Positions 52,634-64,000 of a stretch of 64,000 nucleotides of DNA are shown here, in pieces (position 1 is the first letter of the stretch; every line of letters begins with the position of its first letter). Source of the stretch: Leeia oryzae DSM 17879. Its GTDB lineage: Bacteria > Pseudomonadota > Gammaproteobacteria > Burkholderiales > Leeiaceae. The DNA lies in the NCBI RefSeq assembly GCF_000376945.1, contig NZ_AQXU01000023.1, forward strand, positions 1 to 64,000, read 5' to 3'. Below the pieces are notes generated by a model, which saw only the letters and a list, made by a program, of their open reading frames with translations, did not search any database and was not told the origin of the DNA. A program made the position numbers and the translations under genes.

Positions 52634-53554
52634 ATGCCAGGTACTACACCAAATTTTTCCGGTTCTCCGCGCGTTGTTAATACACTGGTTGTCATGGGCG
52701 TTGGCCTGATTGGCGGGTCTTATGCCCTTGCGCTAAAGCAGGCCGGACTGGTCAAGCATGTCATTGGCGTTGGACGCTCCATGGCTAATCTGGAAGACGC
52801 ATTGGCCCATGGCATTGTGGATGAGGTGACGACAGACCCTCAATACGCCATTCAAAAAGCGGATCTGCTGATGCTGGCGACCCCTGTGGGTCAGCTGGAC
52901 ACCATCTTGCCTCTGGTCGAGCGCTATTTGCCTGCCCACGCCATGGTGACAGATGCCGGCAGCACCAAAGGAAATGTGGTTGCGTTGGCCCGCCAGCACT
53001 TGAAGACTCGCCTGTCAGCCTTTGTGCCCGGACACCCGATTGCCGGTGCCGAATTCAGTGGGGCCAAGGCTGCCAAACCGGATTTGTACCGCAAAAAACA
53101 CGTCGTGATTACGCCGTTGGCAGAAACTGACCCAGAGGCTGTACTGGCGGTTAAGGCACTGTGGGAAGTCTGCGGTGCCGATGTGCGCGAAATGACCCCG
53201 GATTTGCATGATCGTATTTTTGCGGCGGTCAGTCATCTGCCGCATGTGCTGTCTTTCGCATTGGTTGAAGCGCTGGCCAGTCGCGAAAACGGTAGTGTAT
53301 TTTTTGATTTTGCAGCGAGCGGTTTTCGGGATTTCACCCGCATTGCCAGCAGTCATCCGGAAATGTGGCGCGACATTTGTCTTGCCAATAAACAGGCATT
53401 ATTGGCCGAACTGAATGAATACCGCCATCAGCTCGACCGGTTGGCCGACTTGCTGGCGTCGTCAGACGGCGAAGCCCTTGAGCAGGTGTTTTTGACCGCT
53501 CGAGAGGCACGCAATGCCTGGTTGCAAAAGCGTCAGGCCTCTTTGCAAGTCTGA
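52634..53554 (+). CDS. tyrA: Prephenate/arogenate dehydrogenase
   Basis: A 306-residue NAD(P)-dependent enzyme of tyrosine synthesis. The dinucleotide motif VMGVGLIGGSYALALK is near the N-terminus, and TDAGSTKGNV, GHPIAGAEFSG and HLPHVLSFALV hold the catalytic His and ligand residues. It lacks a chorismate mutase domain. I start at ATG 52634 since GTG 52625 sits right on the ribosome site. It is 72 bp ahead of aroA, with no terminator between. Confidence 0.93.
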   Translation: MPGTTPNFSGSPRVVNTLVVMGVGLIGGSYALALKQAGLVKHVIGVGRSMANLEDALAHGIVDEVTTDPQYAIQKADLLMLATPVGQLDTILPLVERYLPAHAMVTDAGSTKGNVVALARQHLKTRLSAFVPGHPIAGAEFSGAKAAKPDLYRKKHVVITPLAETDPEAVLAVKALWEVCGADVREMTPDLHDRIFAAVSHLPHVLSFALVEALASRENGSVFFDFAASGFRDFTRIASSHPEMWRDICLANKQALLAELNEYRHQLDRLADLLASSDGEALEQVFLTAREARNAWLQKRQASLQV

Positions 53555-53626
53555 CCGGCACGTTTGGTGACATCATTATCCCCCTGCCATCATTAGCTAA
53601 CTTCAATCTTAATTAACGGATACGTA

Positions 53627-54919
53627 ATGGAATTTCTGGATTTGGCACCGATTGCTTCGGTAAAGGGCACGGTTTTATTACCTGGCTCAAAAAGCATTTC
53701 TAATCGCACCTTGTTACTGGCGGCCTTGGCAGAGGGTAATACCGAGGTTAAAGGGCTGCTTGCATCCGATGACGTTCACTACATGCTCGAAGCCTTAAAG
53801 CAACTGGGAGTGAAATGGTCCCAGCACGGTGATTCCCGAGACTTTCTGGTCGAGGGAGTGGCAGGGCTCTTCCCGGTAAAGCAGGCGGATCTTTTTCTGG
53901 GGAATGCTGGCACGGCGTTTCGTCCGCTAACGGCGGCGCTGGCGCTGGCGCAGGGTGAGTACAAATTGTCTGGCGTGGCGCGCATGCACGAGCGCCCGAT
54001 CGGGGATCTGGTGGACGGTTTACGCCAACTAGGCGCCGATATTCGCTACGAAGGCAACGATGGCTATCCGCCGCTGCATATCAAACCGGCGACGATTGAA
54101 GCAAATCGCGCTATTCAGGTCCGTGGCAATGTATCCAGCCAGTTCCTGACCGCATTGCTGATGGCCTTGCCATTGACAGGCCAGTCCGCCACCGTCGAGG
54201 TAATTGGCGAGCTGATTTCCAAGCCCTATATTGAAATCACCCTGAATCTGATGCAGAAATTTGGTGTGGTGGTTACTCGTACAGACTGGTCATCTTTCCA
54301 TATCGCCGCTGGCCAGAAGTACATCAGCCCAGGGGTGATTCATGTAGAAGGCGATGCTTCCAGTGCATCTTACTTTCTGGCGGCTGGTGCCATGGGGCAA
54401 GGTCCTGTGCGGGTTGAAGGGGTAGGCAAAGAAAGCATCCAGGGCGACAAGCGCTTTGCGGATACCCTGGCAGAAATGGGTGCCCGGATTACCTGGGGCG
54501 ATAACTGGATTGAAGCCCAGGCGCCAGCATCTGGCCGTCTGAAAGCCATCGATGTGGACCTCAACCATATCCCGGATGCTGCCATGACAATTGCTGTTGC
54601 TGCCTTGGTGGCGGATGGCACTACGACCATTCGCAACGTCGCCAGCTGGCGTGTCAAAGAGACAGACCGGTTATCGGCCATGGCGACTGAGCTGCGCAAG
54701 GTAGGAGCCGAAGTAGAGGAGGGCGAGGACTATATCCGTATCACGCCACCAGAAACCCTGACACCGAATGCGGTGATCGATACCTATGATGATCACCGGA
54801 TGGCAATGTGTTTCTCATTGGTCGCGCTAGCTGGTGTGCCCGTCAGAATCAATGATCCTAAATGTACGGCAAAAACGTTCCCGACTTACTTTGAGGTGCT
54901 GGCAGGCATCAGCCACTAA
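53627..54919 (+). CDS. aroA: 3-phosphoshikimate 1-carboxyvinyltransferase (EPSP synthase)
   Basis: A 430-residue shikimate-pathway enzyme. [33 protein letters not shown] (the glyphosate-region motif) and the late [15 protein letters not shown] and [11 protein letters not shown] motifs are all conserved. The length is the family norm (about 430). It follows tyrA and is closed by a terminator. Confidence 0.97.
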   Translation: MEFLDLAPIASVKGTVLLPGSKSISNRTLLLAALAEGNTEVKGLLASDDVHYMLEALKQLGVKWSQHGDSRDFLVEGVAGLFPVKQADLFLGNAGTAFRPLTAALALAQGEYKLSGVARMHERPIGDLVDGLRQLGADIRYEGNDGYPPLHIKPATIEANRAIQVRGNVSSQFLTALLMALPLTGQSATVEVIGELISKPYIEITLNLMQKFGVVVTRTDWSSFHIAAGQKYISPGVIHVEGDASSASYFLAAGAMGQGPVRVEGVGKESIQGDKRFADTLAEMGARITWGDNWIEAQAPASGRLKAIDVDLNHIPDAAMTIAVAALVADGTTTIRNVASWRVKETDRLSAMATELRKVGAEVEEGEDYIRITPPETLTPNAVIDTYDDHRMAMCFSLVALAGVPVRINDPKCTAKTFPTYFEVLAGISH

Positions 54920-54987
54920 GGCCGGAAAAGGTTTTCAAGGCAGTTTTCATGCGCCTTGTTGACGATAAAAGCTGTAGCACCAATACA

Positions 54988-55025
54988 GGGGCTGTCGATA
55001 AATCGCCGACAGCCCTTTGTTTTTA
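54988..55025 (+). terminator. Intrinsic terminator of aroA
   Basis: GGGGCTGTCG (54988-54997) pairs with CGACAGCCCT (55007-55016), with a 9-nt loop, followed by a T-rich tract. It separates the tyrA-aroA transcript from argS. Confidence 0.9.
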
Positions 55026-55036
55026 CGATAAAATAA

Positions 55037-56800
<1,764 letters not shown>

Positions 56801-56813
56801 TGTTGCTCAGCAT

Positions 56814-56851
56814 CTCCTTCATGCAGACAACTTAATATGCGCATGAAGGAG
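56814..56851. repeat. Perfect 11-bp inverted repeat upstream of cmk
   Basis: CTCCTTCATGC (56814-56824) and GCATGAAGGAG (56841-56851) are perfectly complementary around a 16-nt spacer. No T run follows. It lies in the 230-bp gap after argS and could be a regulatory dyad or RNA hairpin; no protein family is suggested by the motif. Confidence 0.5.
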
Positions 56852-57030
56852 GTGCCTGTTGCCGACCATCAAAGGCAAGCATGTTGCCAGGGTATTCGCC
56901 AGGAAATGAATAGATTGCACAATGACAATCCATTCTTTGCGTTGTCGCGAGTGGTGTGCGGCCCATACCTAGCAGAAAGCCATCCCGGCCCTGTTTGCCA
57001 TAACGGATCAACCTACCGAGAGACATTAAC

Positions 57031-57723
57031 ATGGTAGAACTAGCCAGCCTGAATTCAGTTTCAATTATTACCATCGATGGTCCTTCTGCGTCCGGCAAGG
57101 GGACTGTCGCACAGAAGGTCGCATCACGCCTGGGCTTTCATTATCTGGATTCCGGTGCGCTTTATCGCCTGGTTGCCTTGGCCGCCCTGAATTCGAGTAC
57201 CTTGCTGGATGCAGAGACTGACATTGCCCGGATTGCTGCCACGCTGGATGTATCATTTGAAGGCGAAAAGATCGTGATGTCCGGCATTGATGTGACCGAG
57301 GCCATTCGTCAGGAAAGAATCGGTACCGCGGCCAGCAAGATTTCTGCCTTGAGTCAGGTTCGCCAGGCGCTGACAGAGCGCCAGCAGGCCTACGCACAAG
57401 CGCCAGGCTTGGTGGCAGACGGTCGCGACATGGGCTCGGTGATTTTTCCGATGGCCAAAACCAAGATTTTTTTGACTGCCAGTGCCGAGGTCCGTGCCGA
57501 GCGTCGCTATAAGCAGTTGATCGGTAAAGGAATTAGTGCTAATCTACACGATATTCTTCGTGATATCAGGGATAGAGATGTCCGTGATAGCGCCAGAAGC
57601 ATTGCCCCTTTGCAACAGCATGCGGATTCCGTGTTACTGGATACCTCGCACATGACGATTGAAGAAGCAGTTAATTTCGTCGTCAAGGTGTTCGAAACCA
57701 GCGAACCAAAAACTGTCAATTAA
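57031..57723 (+). CDS. cmk: Cytidylate kinase
   Basis: A 230-residue nucleotide kinase phosphorylating CMP and dCMP. The P-loop is IDGPSASGKGT at residues 16-26, followed by LDSGALYRLVA, the DGRDMGSVIFP substrate motif and an Arg-rich lid region. It lies upstream of rpsA, the conserved bacterial order. Start choice: MVELASLNS; a start closer to the P-loop is also possible. Confidence 0.95.
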   Translation: MVELASLNSVSIITIDGPSASGKGTVAQKVASRLGFHYLDSGALYRLVALAALNSSTLLDAETDIARIAATLDVSFEGEKIVMSGIDVTEAIRQERIGTAASKISALSQVRQALTERQQAYAQAPGLVADGRDMGSVIFPMAKTKIFLTASAEVRAERRYKQLIGKGISANLHDILRDIRDRDVRDSARSIAPLQQHADSVLLDTSHMTIEEAVNFVVKVFETSEPKTVN

Positions 57724-57771
57724 GGCTTTGCCAAAATCTGTACTGGCATGATGTCTGTGCCAGAGGTGGTG

Positions 57772-57823
57772 CTGTTTTTCTCCAAAAACAGTTTTTTAAA
57801 ACGAACGGTTGTCGCAAGACAAC
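57772..57823 (+). promoter_or_regulatory. rpsA leader with two hairpins
   Basis: CTGTTTTT-CTCC-AAAAACAG (57772-57791) is followed by TTTTTT, and GTTGTC-GCAA-GACAAC (57808-57823) carries a GNRA tetraloop 18 bp ahead of the rpsA start. In gammaproteobacteria S1 binds structured leaders of this kind without a strong Shine-Dalgarno and represses its own translation. The first hairpin may also be a weak terminator of cmk. The match is to layout, not sequence. Confidence 0.5.
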
Positions 57824-57841
57824 AATCTAGGTATTTATCAC

Positions 57842-59551
57842 ATGTCTAACGTAACCTCTGCTGCCGTGGATTCCATGGAAAGCTTCGCCGCCCTGTTTGA
57901 AGAAAGCCTGCAACGTCAGGAAATGCGTACCGGTGAAGTGATCACCGCTGAAGTGGTGAGTGTGGATCACAACTTTGTTGTTGTGAACGCTGGCCTGAAA
58001 TCCGAATCTCTGATTCCTGTTGAAGAATTCAAAAACGACAAGGGTGAAGTATCAGTTAAGCCTGGTGACTTCGTTCAGGTTGCTATTGATTCTCTGGAAA
58101 ACGGCTTCGGCGAAACCAAGCTTTCCCGCGACAAGGCAAAACGCCTGGCAGCATGGCTGGATCTGGAAGTTGCACTAGCAGAAAACAAACTGATGTCCGG
58201 CATGATCAGTGGCAAGGTCAAGGGTGGTCTGACCGTCATGATCAACGGCATCCGTGCATTCTTGCCTGGTTCTTTGGTAGATATCCGCCCAATCAAGGAT
58301 ACCTCTCCATTCGAAGGCAAACAAATCGAATTCAAGGTTATCAAACTGGATCGCAAGCGTAACAACGTTGTTGTTTCTCGCCGTGCGGTACTGGAAGAAA
58401 GCCAAGGCGCAGAACGTCAAGCTCTGCTGTCTAACCTGAAAGAAGGCGCAATCGTTAAGGGTATTGTGAAAAACATTACCGACTACGGCGCGTTCGTTGA
58501 CCTGGGTGGCATCGACGGTCTGTTGCACATCACTGACCTGGCATGGCGCCGTGTTAAACACCCATCTGAAGTTCTGGCAGTGGGTGATGAGGTTGAAGCT
58601 AAAGTTCTGAAGTTCGATCAAGAGAAAAACCGTGTTTCTCTGGGTCTGAAACAACTGGGCGACGATCCTTGGATCGGTCTGTCTCGTCGTTACCCACAAA
58701 GCACCCGTCTGTTCGGTAAAGTAACCAACCTGACTGACTACGGCGCATTTGTTGAGATCGAACAAGGCATCGAAGGTCTGGTACACGTTTCTGAAATGGA
58801 CTGGACCAACAAGAACGTACATCCATCCAAAGTAGTTGCTCTGGGTGACGAAGTTGAAGTCATGATCCTGGAAATCGACGAAGAACGTCGTCGTATCAGC
58901 CTGGGCATGAAACAATGTATGTCTAACCCATGGGATGACTTCGCTGCTACCTACAAAAAAGGTGACAAGATGTCAGGTACCATCAAGTCAATCACTGACT
59001 TTGGTATCTTCATTGGTTTGCCTGGCGGTATCGATGGCCTGGTACACCTGTCTGACCTGTCTTGGACTCTGCCAGGTGAAGAAGCTGTTCGCTCATTCAA
59101 GAAAGGCGACGAAGTTGAAGCCGTCGTTCTGTCTATCGATGTAGAGCGTGAACGCATCTCCATGGGCATCAAACAGCTGGATGGGGATCCTTTCAACAAT
59201 TACATCGCTATCAATGATAAAGGTGCAATCGTTAAGGGTACCGTGAAGTCTCTGGATGCTAAAGGCGCAGTGATTACGCTGGACGGCGACGTAGAAGGCT
59301 ACTTGCGTTCTACTGAAGTGTCTCGCGAGCGCGTTGAAGACATCCGTTCTGTGTTGAAAGAAGGCGACGAAGTTGAAGCCCTGATCATCAACGTAGATCG
59401 TAAGAACCGTTCTATCAACCTGTCTGTAAAAGCTAAAGATGTGGCTGATGAATCTGATGCAATGAAATCTCTGGAAGCTACTGGCAATGCTGGTACCACC
59501 AGCCTTGGCGCTCTGTTGAAAGCCAAGCTGGACGGCCGTAGCGCTGAGTAA
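57842..59551 (+). CDS. rpsA: 30S ribosomal protein S1
   Basis: A 569-residue ribosomal protein that recruits mRNAs to the 30S subunit. Six S1 RNA-binding repeats can be followed, for example [40 protein letters not shown] and [20 protein letters not shown]. The start [21 protein letters not shown] equals the family N-terminus; the upstream frame is not needed. The first 300 codons use few rare codons, as in highly expressed genes. Confidence 0.97.
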   Translation: MSNVTSAAVDSMESFAALFEESLQRQEMRTGEVITAEVVSVDHNFVVVNAGLKSESLIPVEEFKNDKGEVSVKPGDFVQVAIDSLENGFGETKLSRDKAKRLAAWLDLEVALAENKLMSGMISGKVKGGLTVMINGIRAFLPGSLVDIRPIKDTSPFEGKQIEFKVIKLDRKRNNVVVSRRAVLEESQGAERQALLSNLKEGAIVKGIVKNITDYGAFVDLGGIDGLLHITDLAWRRVKHPSEVLAVGDEVEAKVLKFDQEKNRVSLGLKQLGDDPWIGLSRRYPQSTRLFGKVTNLTDYGAFVEIEQGIEGLVHVSEMDWTNKNVHPSKVVALGDEVEVMILEIDEERRRISLGMKQCMSNPWDDFAATYKKGDKMSGTIKSITDFGIFIGLPGGIDGLVHLSDLSWTLPGEEAVRSFKKGDEVEAVVLSIDVERERISMGIKQLDGDPFNNYIAINDKGAIVKGTVKSLDAKGAVITLDGDVEGYLRSTEVSRERVEDIRSVLKEGDEVEALIINVDRKNRSINLSVKAKDVADESDAMKSLEATGNAGTTSLGALLKAKLDGRSAE

Positions 59552-59626
59552 TTTCAGCTAGTGTCTGCCGTCAGTTGCATGAGTAACTGACGGTAATTCA
59601 TCTTAGTTTTACTGAGCAGGGGTCAC

Positions 59627-59923
59627 ATGACAAAATCCGAGTTGATAGCTAAGCTCGCGATGCGTTACCCGCAACTTGTGGCCAAAGATGCCGAACTTGC
59701 GGTCAAAGCGATTCTGGATACAATGTCCCAAGGTTTGGCCGAAGGACAGCGCATCGAGATCCGCGGCTTTGGCAGTTTTGACCTGAATTACCGTCCTCCT
59801 CGTTTAGGGCGGAATCCCAAGTCTGGAACGAAGGTGGAGGTACCACCGAAGTACGTACCACACTTCAAGGCTGGCAAGGAATTGCGAGAACGTGTCGATG
59901 CTGCACCATTTGTTGGTGAATAA
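59627..59923 (+). CDS. ihfB: Integration host factor, beta subunit
   Basis: A 98-residue HU/IHF DNA-bending protein. [13 protein letters not shown] starts the fold, and [26 protein letters not shown] contains the beta-arm with the conserved proline. Its position directly after rpsA is characteristic of IHF-beta rather than HU. It bends DNA at specific sites together with IHF-alpha. Confidence 0.96.
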   Translation: MTKSELIAKLAMRYPQLVAKDAELAVKAILDTMSQGLAEGQRIEIRGFGSFDLNYRPPRLGRNPKSGTKVEVPPKYVPHFKAGKELRERVDAAPFVGE

Positions 59924-60349
59924 CAGTTGTATGACTGATTATGCTCAAGGCAAAAAGCAACAAACTGCGTGAAGGCGTAATCCTCCATGTAATTTGAAGC
60001 TGGTTGTTTAGTTGTATGAAAACCAGGTCTCCGAAAGGTGGCCTGGTTTTTTTATGTCTGCAAGAAATGGATACACCTGATTGCCTGCCAATACCTTTCT
60101 GACTGTCTGGCGTCAGAGGTATGATGTGTCGCCTCAGGCATGGATGAGTCAACAGGCTGCTTGGCTCCTGTGATGCGTGTCTAGGATAACCATCATGAAG
60201 ATTTCAGTGTGCATCAGTCCTTGGACTTTTGTTGCTCGCAGCAACTTGGTATAGCACTTCTCTGGAAATCCCGTTCCGAAATATATTCGGCCCTGCGTGG
60301 TTAGTCTGATTTATAATAATGCCCTCTCGTTTAATGTTCGGACAATGTC
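59924..60349. other. Gap after ihfB without lapA/lapB
   Basis: About 425 bp holding the ihfB terminator and otherwise no convincing gene. In many beta- and gammaproteobacteria lapA (DUF1049) and lapB follow ihfB; they are absent here. A TATAAT at 60312-60317 is a possible -10 for uup, without a good -35. A GTTGCT-CGC-AGCAAC hairpin lies at 60231-60245. Confidence 0.5.
60021..60053 (+). terminator. Intrinsic terminator of ihfB
   Basis: AACCAGG and CCTGGTT pair around an inner CC-GAAA-GG, followed by a run of seven T residues. Confidence 0.9.
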
Positions 60350-62254
60350 ATGCCCCTGATTACCCTTGATAATGCACAACTGGCATTTGGCCACTGGCCT
60401 TTGCTGGATGGCGCTAACCTTGTGCTGGACAAGGGGCAGCGTATTGGTTTGATTGGCCGCAATGGTGCTGGTAAGTCCTCCCTGCTAAAAGTGCTGTCGT
60501 CGCAACAAATGCTGGATGATGGCAAATTCTGGGTTTCACCGGATGCCGTTGTGGCATTTGTACCGCAAGAACCGGTGTTTGAGGCCGGGCATTCCGTGTT
60601 TGAGGCGGTTGCGGAAGGTTTGGGTAGCTTGCGTCAGGTGCTGATTGATTACCATGCGATTACGCATCAGGTGACACTGGACCCAAATGACGAAAATCTT
60701 GCAGAGATGCAGCGCCTGCAAATGGAACTGGAAAACCAGGATGGCTGGCGGTTCAATTCGCTGGTAGATACGATGATCAGCCATTTGGGGCTGGAGGCCG
60801 ACAAGCCGGTAGATGCACTTTCAGGCGGCTGGAAAAAGCGTGTTGCGCTGGCACGTGCACTGGTTAGTGAGCCAGATGTGCTGTTGCTGGATGAACCAAC
60901 CAACCATCTGGATCTGTCTGCCATTCAATGGCTGGAAAGCCTGTTGCAGGCGTTTAACGGCGCTATTCTGTTTATTACCCATGATCGCCAGTTTCTGGAT
61001 AACGTCAGTACCCACATCATTGAGCTTGATCGCGGGCGTTTAACGGCATTTACGGGTAACTTCACCGCCTACCAGCTGAAAAAGGCTGAAATGCTGGAGG
61101 TTGAAGCGGCCCACAATGCAAAATTCGACAAATTCTGGAAAGAGGAAGAAGTCTGGATTCGCAAAGGGATTGAAGCACGCCGTACACGCAATGAAGGCCG
61201 TGTGCGACGTCTGGAAGAGCTTCGCCGGGTTCGCTCGCAGAGACGCAGCCAGCAAGGTCAGGTAAATCTGCAACTGGATGCGGGCGAAAAATCCGGAAAG
61301 CTGGTCGCAGAACTCGAGAATGTAACGTTTGCGTATGATGACCGGACGCTGGTTCGTAATTTCTCAACCCGTATTCAGCGGGGTGATCGCATTGGTCTGA
61401 TCGGGCCTAATGGTATTGGTAAAACCACTTTGCTGAAGCTGATTCTGGGAGAGCTGCAACCCCAGTCAGGCCATGTAAAGCAGGGCACCAATCTCAATAT
61501 TGCCTATTTTGACCAGTTCCGTGTACAGCTCGATGAAAATGCCACCCTGACGGATACCATCAGTCCTGGTAGTGAGTTTATTGAAATTGGCGGTATCAAG
61601 AAACACGTTATTAGTTATCTGGAAGAATTCCTGTTCCCGCCGGCACGCAGCCGGTCTCCAGTCAGTTCCTTGTCGGGCGGAGAGCGTAACCGTTTGCTGC
61701 TGGCAAGGCTGTTTGCCCGCCCGGCCAATGTCCTGGTACTGGATGAGCCCACCAACGATCTGGATATCGATACGCTGGAGTTGCTGGAGGCTTTATTGCT
61801 GGATTATCCGGGTACCGTATTTCTCGTGAGTCATGACCGTATTTTTCTGGATAACGTGGTGACCAGTGTCATTGCATTTGAAGGCAATGGCCAGCTTGAA
61901 GAGTATGTCGGCGGTTACTCTGACTGGTTGCGTTACAAGTCAGAAAAAGATGCCGCGCCACCTGTGATCAAGAAGTCCAGCGTGGAGCAGAAAACCATGC
62001 AGGAAGGGCGTAAACGCTCGGTTTCCAGCAAGTTGTCGTTTAATGAAAAGCGTGAACTGGAACTGTTACCACAGGAAATCGAGCAGCTGGAAGAAGAGCA
62101 GTCTGCCTTGCAATTTCAGTTGCTGGACCCGGATGTGTATCGCAAAGATCCAAAGGGGTCTGCACGCATGCAACAGCGTGTTGAAGAGATCGAATTGTCG
62201 TTATTAGAAAAACTCGCGCGTTGGGAGTCGCTAGAAGCAAAGTCAAACGCGTAA
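60350..62254 (+). CDS. uup: ABC-F ATPase Uup
   Basis: A 634-residue ABC-F protein with two ATPase domains: Walker A GRNGAGKSS (residue about 36) and GPNGIGKTT (about 357), with LSGGWKKRVALARA and LSGGERNRLLLARL signatures. A charged linker and a C-terminal coiled coil (LPQEIEQLEEEQSAL) are typical of Uup. These proteins act on ribosomes or on recombination intermediates, not as membrane transporters. It is a single gene followed by glyA. Confidence 0.92.
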   Translation: MPLITLDNAQLAFGHWPLLDGANLVLDKGQRIGLIGRNGAGKSSLLKVLSSQQMLDDGKFWVSPDAVVAFVPQEPVFEAGHSVFEAVAEGLGSLRQVLIDYHAITHQVTLDPNDENLAEMQRLQMELENQDGWRFNSLVDTMISHLGLEADKPVDALSGGWKKRVALARALVSEPDVLLLDEPTNHLDLSAIQWLESLLQAFNGAILFITHDRQFLDNVSTHIIELDRGRLTAFTGNFTAYQLKKAEMLEVEAAHNAKFDKFWKEEEVWIRKGIEARRTRNEGRVRRLEELRRVRSQRRSQQGQVNLQLDAGEKSGKLVAELENVTFAYDDRTLVRNFSTRIQRGDRIGLIGPNGIGKTTLLKLILGELQPQSGHVKQGTNLNIAYFDQFRVQLDENATLTDTISPGSEFIEIGGIKKHVISYLEEFLFPPARSRSPVSSLSGGERNRLLLARLFARPANVLVLDEPTNDLDIDTLELLEALLLDYPGTVFLVSHDRIFLDNVVTSVIAFEGNGQLEEYVGGYSDWLRYKSEKDAAPPVIKKSSVEQKTMQEGRKRSVSSKLSFNEKRELELLPQEIEQLEEEQSALQFQLLDPDVYRKDPKGSARMQQRVEEIELSLLEKLARWESLEAKSNA

Positions 62255-62329
62255 ACCTCGTGTTAATATGTCGCTACGTTTCCGCCAACGCTTCCATTTT
62301 TGCTAATTTTTGTTCAGGAGTTTTGCAAT

Positions 62330-63577
62330 ATGTACAGCAAATCCGTTTCTCTTGCTCAGCAAGATCCTACACTGTGGGGTTTTATTCAGCAGGAAGTTCA
62401 ACGTCAGGAAGATCACATCGAGTTGATCGCCTCTGAAAACTTCACCAGCCCGGCTGTCATGGAAGCGCAAGGTTCCCAGCTGACCAACAAATATGCTGAG
62501 GGCTACCCAGGCAAACGCTTTTACGGTGGTTGCGAATATGTTGACCAGGTTGAGCAACTGGCCATTGACCGCCTGAAACAACTGTTCGGTGCCGAATACG
62601 CCAACGTGCAGCCACATTCTGGCTCACAGGCCAACCAGGCTGTGTATTTCTCCATCCTGAAACCGGGTGATACCGTCATGGGTATGAACCTGGCGCACGG
62701 TGGTCACCTGACTCACGGCTCTCCTGCTAACCTGTCAGGCAAACTGTTCAATATCGTTGCTTACGGTCTGAATGAAAATGAAGAGATCGATTACGATGAA
62801 ATGGAACGCGTTGCGACAGAAACCAAACCAAAACTGATCATTGGCGGTGCTTCTGCATTTGCCTTGCGTTTTGATTTTGCCCGTATGGCAGAAATCGCGA
62901 AAAAAGTCGGTGCCTACTTCATGGTCGATATGGCCCACTATGCTGGCCTGATCGCTGCTGGTGTGTATCCTAACCCTGTTCCACACGCTGACTTCGTGAC
63001 GTCTACGACTCACAAGACATTGCGTGGTCCACGCGGTGGTTTGATTCTGGCAAAAGCCGAACACGAAAAGATCCTGAATTCAAACGTGTTCCCAAGCCTG
63101 CAAGGCGGCCCGCTGATGCATGTGATCGCTGCTAAAGCGGTTGCTTTCGGCGAAGCGCTGAAGCCTGAGTTCAAAGCTTACCAAGAACAAGTGCTGAAGA
63201 ATGCTGCTGCAATGGCAGAAGCGCTGGCGGCACGTGGTGTGCGTATTGTTTCTGGCCGAACAGAATCTCACGTGTTCCTGGTTGACCTGCGTGCAAAAGG
63301 TCTGACAGGTAAGGCTGCTGATGCTGCACTGGGTAAAGCGCACATTACCGTTAACAAGAACGCGATCCCTAACGATCCGGAAAGCCCATTCGTGACTTCT
63401 GGTATCCGTATCGGTTCTCCAGCCATTACAACACGCGGCTTCAAAGAAGATGAAGCTCGCATTGTTGCCAATCTGGTGGCTGACGTTCTGGATAACCCGA
63501 ACGATGAAGCTAACCTGGCTACCGTACGTGAAAAAGTAAAAGCATTGACTGCACGCTTCCCTGTTTACGGTGCGTAA
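62330..63577 (+). CDS. glyA: Serine hydroxymethyltransferase
   Basis: A 415-residue PLP enzyme interconverting serine and glycine with tetrahydrofolate. [20 protein letters not shown], the PLP-lysine motif [14 protein letters not shown], and GGHLTHGSP are conserved. The start [10 protein letters not shown] at 62330 has CAGGAG upstream; the frame from 62300 is longer but unneeded. It has its own terminator. Confidence 0.98.
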   Translation: MYSKSVSLAQQDPTLWGFIQQEVQRQEDHIELIASENFTSPAVMEAQGSQLTNKYAEGYPGKRFYGGCEYVDQVEQLAIDRLKQLFGAEYANVQPHSGSQANQAVYFSILKPGDTVMGMNLAHGGHLTHGSPANLSGKLFNIVAYGLNENEEIDYDEMERVATETKPKLIIGGASAFALRFDFARMAEIAKKVGAYFMVDMAHYAGLIAAGVYPNPVPHADFVTSTTHKTLRGPRGGLILAKAEHEKILNSNVFPSLQGGPLMHVIAAKAVAFGEALKPEFKAYQEQVLKNAAAMAEALAARGVRIVSGRTESHVFLVDLRAKGLTGKAADAALGKAHITVNKNAIPNDPESPFVTSGIRIGSPAITTRGFKEDEARIVANLVADVLDNPNDEANLATVREKVKALTARFPVYGA

Positions 63578-63603
63578 TCCGGTTTAGTGCATCATGCATG
63601 TAT

Positions 63604-63633
63604 AAAAAACCCTGCCAAACGGCAGGGTTTTTT
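63604..63633 (+). terminator. Intrinsic terminator of glyA
   Basis: AAAACCCTGCC and GGCAGGGTTTT form a stem with an AAAC loop, followed by TTTTTTATTTT. Confidence 0.93.
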
Positions 63634-63750
63634 ATTTTGGCGTGTTTCGCGCAGTTTTTTAAGTGTCACGGGTGTTTTTTGGCAACTGTCCATGTCGACA
63701 GGACGATTTTCTTTCTAGAGTAATGGACTGTCTGCTCACAGGGTGTAACG

Positions 63751-64000
63751 ATGAAAATTGATCTGCCGGTTTCCACGGTCATAGCCGGATTAATCACGGT
63801 ACTGGTTGGCTATACCAGCTCTGCTGCCATTGTATTTGAAGCCGCTCATGCCGCAGGTGCTACCTCCGGTCAACTGGCGTCATGGCTCTGGTCTTTGGGG
63901 CTTGCAATGGGGTTGACCTGTATCGGCCTTTCCTTGCGTTACAAGGCTCCGATTGTGACGGCTTGGTCTACGCCAGGGGCTGCATTGCTGGCGACCAGCC
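63751..64000 (+). CDS. Benzoate/H+ symporter BenE family, N-terminal fragment (cut by window edge)
   Basis: The reading frame opens at ATG 63751 (MKIDLPVSTVIAGLITVLVG) and stays open to the window end, giving 83 residues. The hydrophobic helices, then SAAIVFEAAHAAGATSGQLASW and the APIVTAWSTPGAALLATS motif are characteristic of BenE, which imports benzoate with protons. Full BenE is about 390-400 residues, so four-fifths lie beyond the window. Confidence 0.85.
   Translation, partial: MKIDLPVSTVIAGLITVLVGYTSSAAIVFEAAHAAGATSGQLASWLWSLGLAMGLTCIGLSLRYKAPIVTAWSTPGAALLATS

Noticed and set aside
60195-60254. Possible 19-residue small open frame after ihfB
   Set aside because: It has an AGGA ahead of it but no hydrophobic, leader or conserved pattern; part of it is a simple hairpin.

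Overview
The window is about 64 kb of a bacterial chromosome that looks like a betaproteobacterium, most likely Neisseriales (Chromobacterium/Aquitalea/Vogesella type). This placement is inferred from conserved gene orders (dnaX-ybaB-recR; tyrA-aroA-cmk-rpsA-ihfB), protein style and the moderately GC-rich coding sequence; no database search was possible. Apart from the two window edges, genes are intact. I see no insertion sequence, prophage or CRISPR array.

Layout. 1-210: the end of an rRNA operon (5S rRNA and its terminator). 246-6374: housekeeping and transport genes (NlpC/P60 lipoprotein, YbaK-type deacylase, two divergent MFS transporters, aldo/keto reductase, glycerol kinase). 6480-11124: a LysR regulator divergent from a CynX-like transporter, an orphan PotF-like binding protein and a cytosine-deaminase-like amidohydrolase, probably one nitrogen-scavenging unit. 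11322-12724: an orphan solute-binding protein and an unknown protein.

12960-23146 is a probable nitric-oxide / redox stress island. It holds a hemerythrin, a four-helix haem-copper-oxidase-like membrane protein, an E1 alpha/beta 2-oxoacid dehydrogenase pair without E2/E3, two FMN-split-barrel proteins (one fused to GAF and a possible winged helix), a second hemerythrin, small envelope proteins, a soluble CZB chemoreceptor, an NnrS-like membrane protein, a DUF2249 protein, a MIP18-type Fe-S factor and an NsrR repressor. A near-consensus NsrR operator lies between nsrR and the divergent MIP18-DUF2249-NnrS-chemoreceptor run. This is my main candidate for an undescribed system.

25044-39694 is a myo-inositol catabolic cluster. 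It has a ROK-family regulator with two matching upstream operators, two iolE-type dehydratases, three Gfo/Idh dehydrogenases, an ABC importer (binding protein, permease, single-domain ATPase), an iolC-DUF2090 fusion, iolD and iolB, ending in a strong terminator. iolA is not in the window. Several intercistronic gaps carry large RNA structures.

40102-64000 is mainly core genome. It contains an AT-rich orphan binding protein next to tRNA-Glu and tRNA-Ala, hpt, a DUF2325 gene with a Fur box inside its promoter, a Bcp peroxiredoxin, a PIN-PhoH protein, two ParA-like ATPases, recR, ybaB, dnaX, a PAS histidine kinase, a catalytically degenerate EAL protein, tyrA, aroA, argS, cmk, rpsA, ihfB, uup, glyA, and the start of a BenE-type benzoate transporter cut by the window edge.
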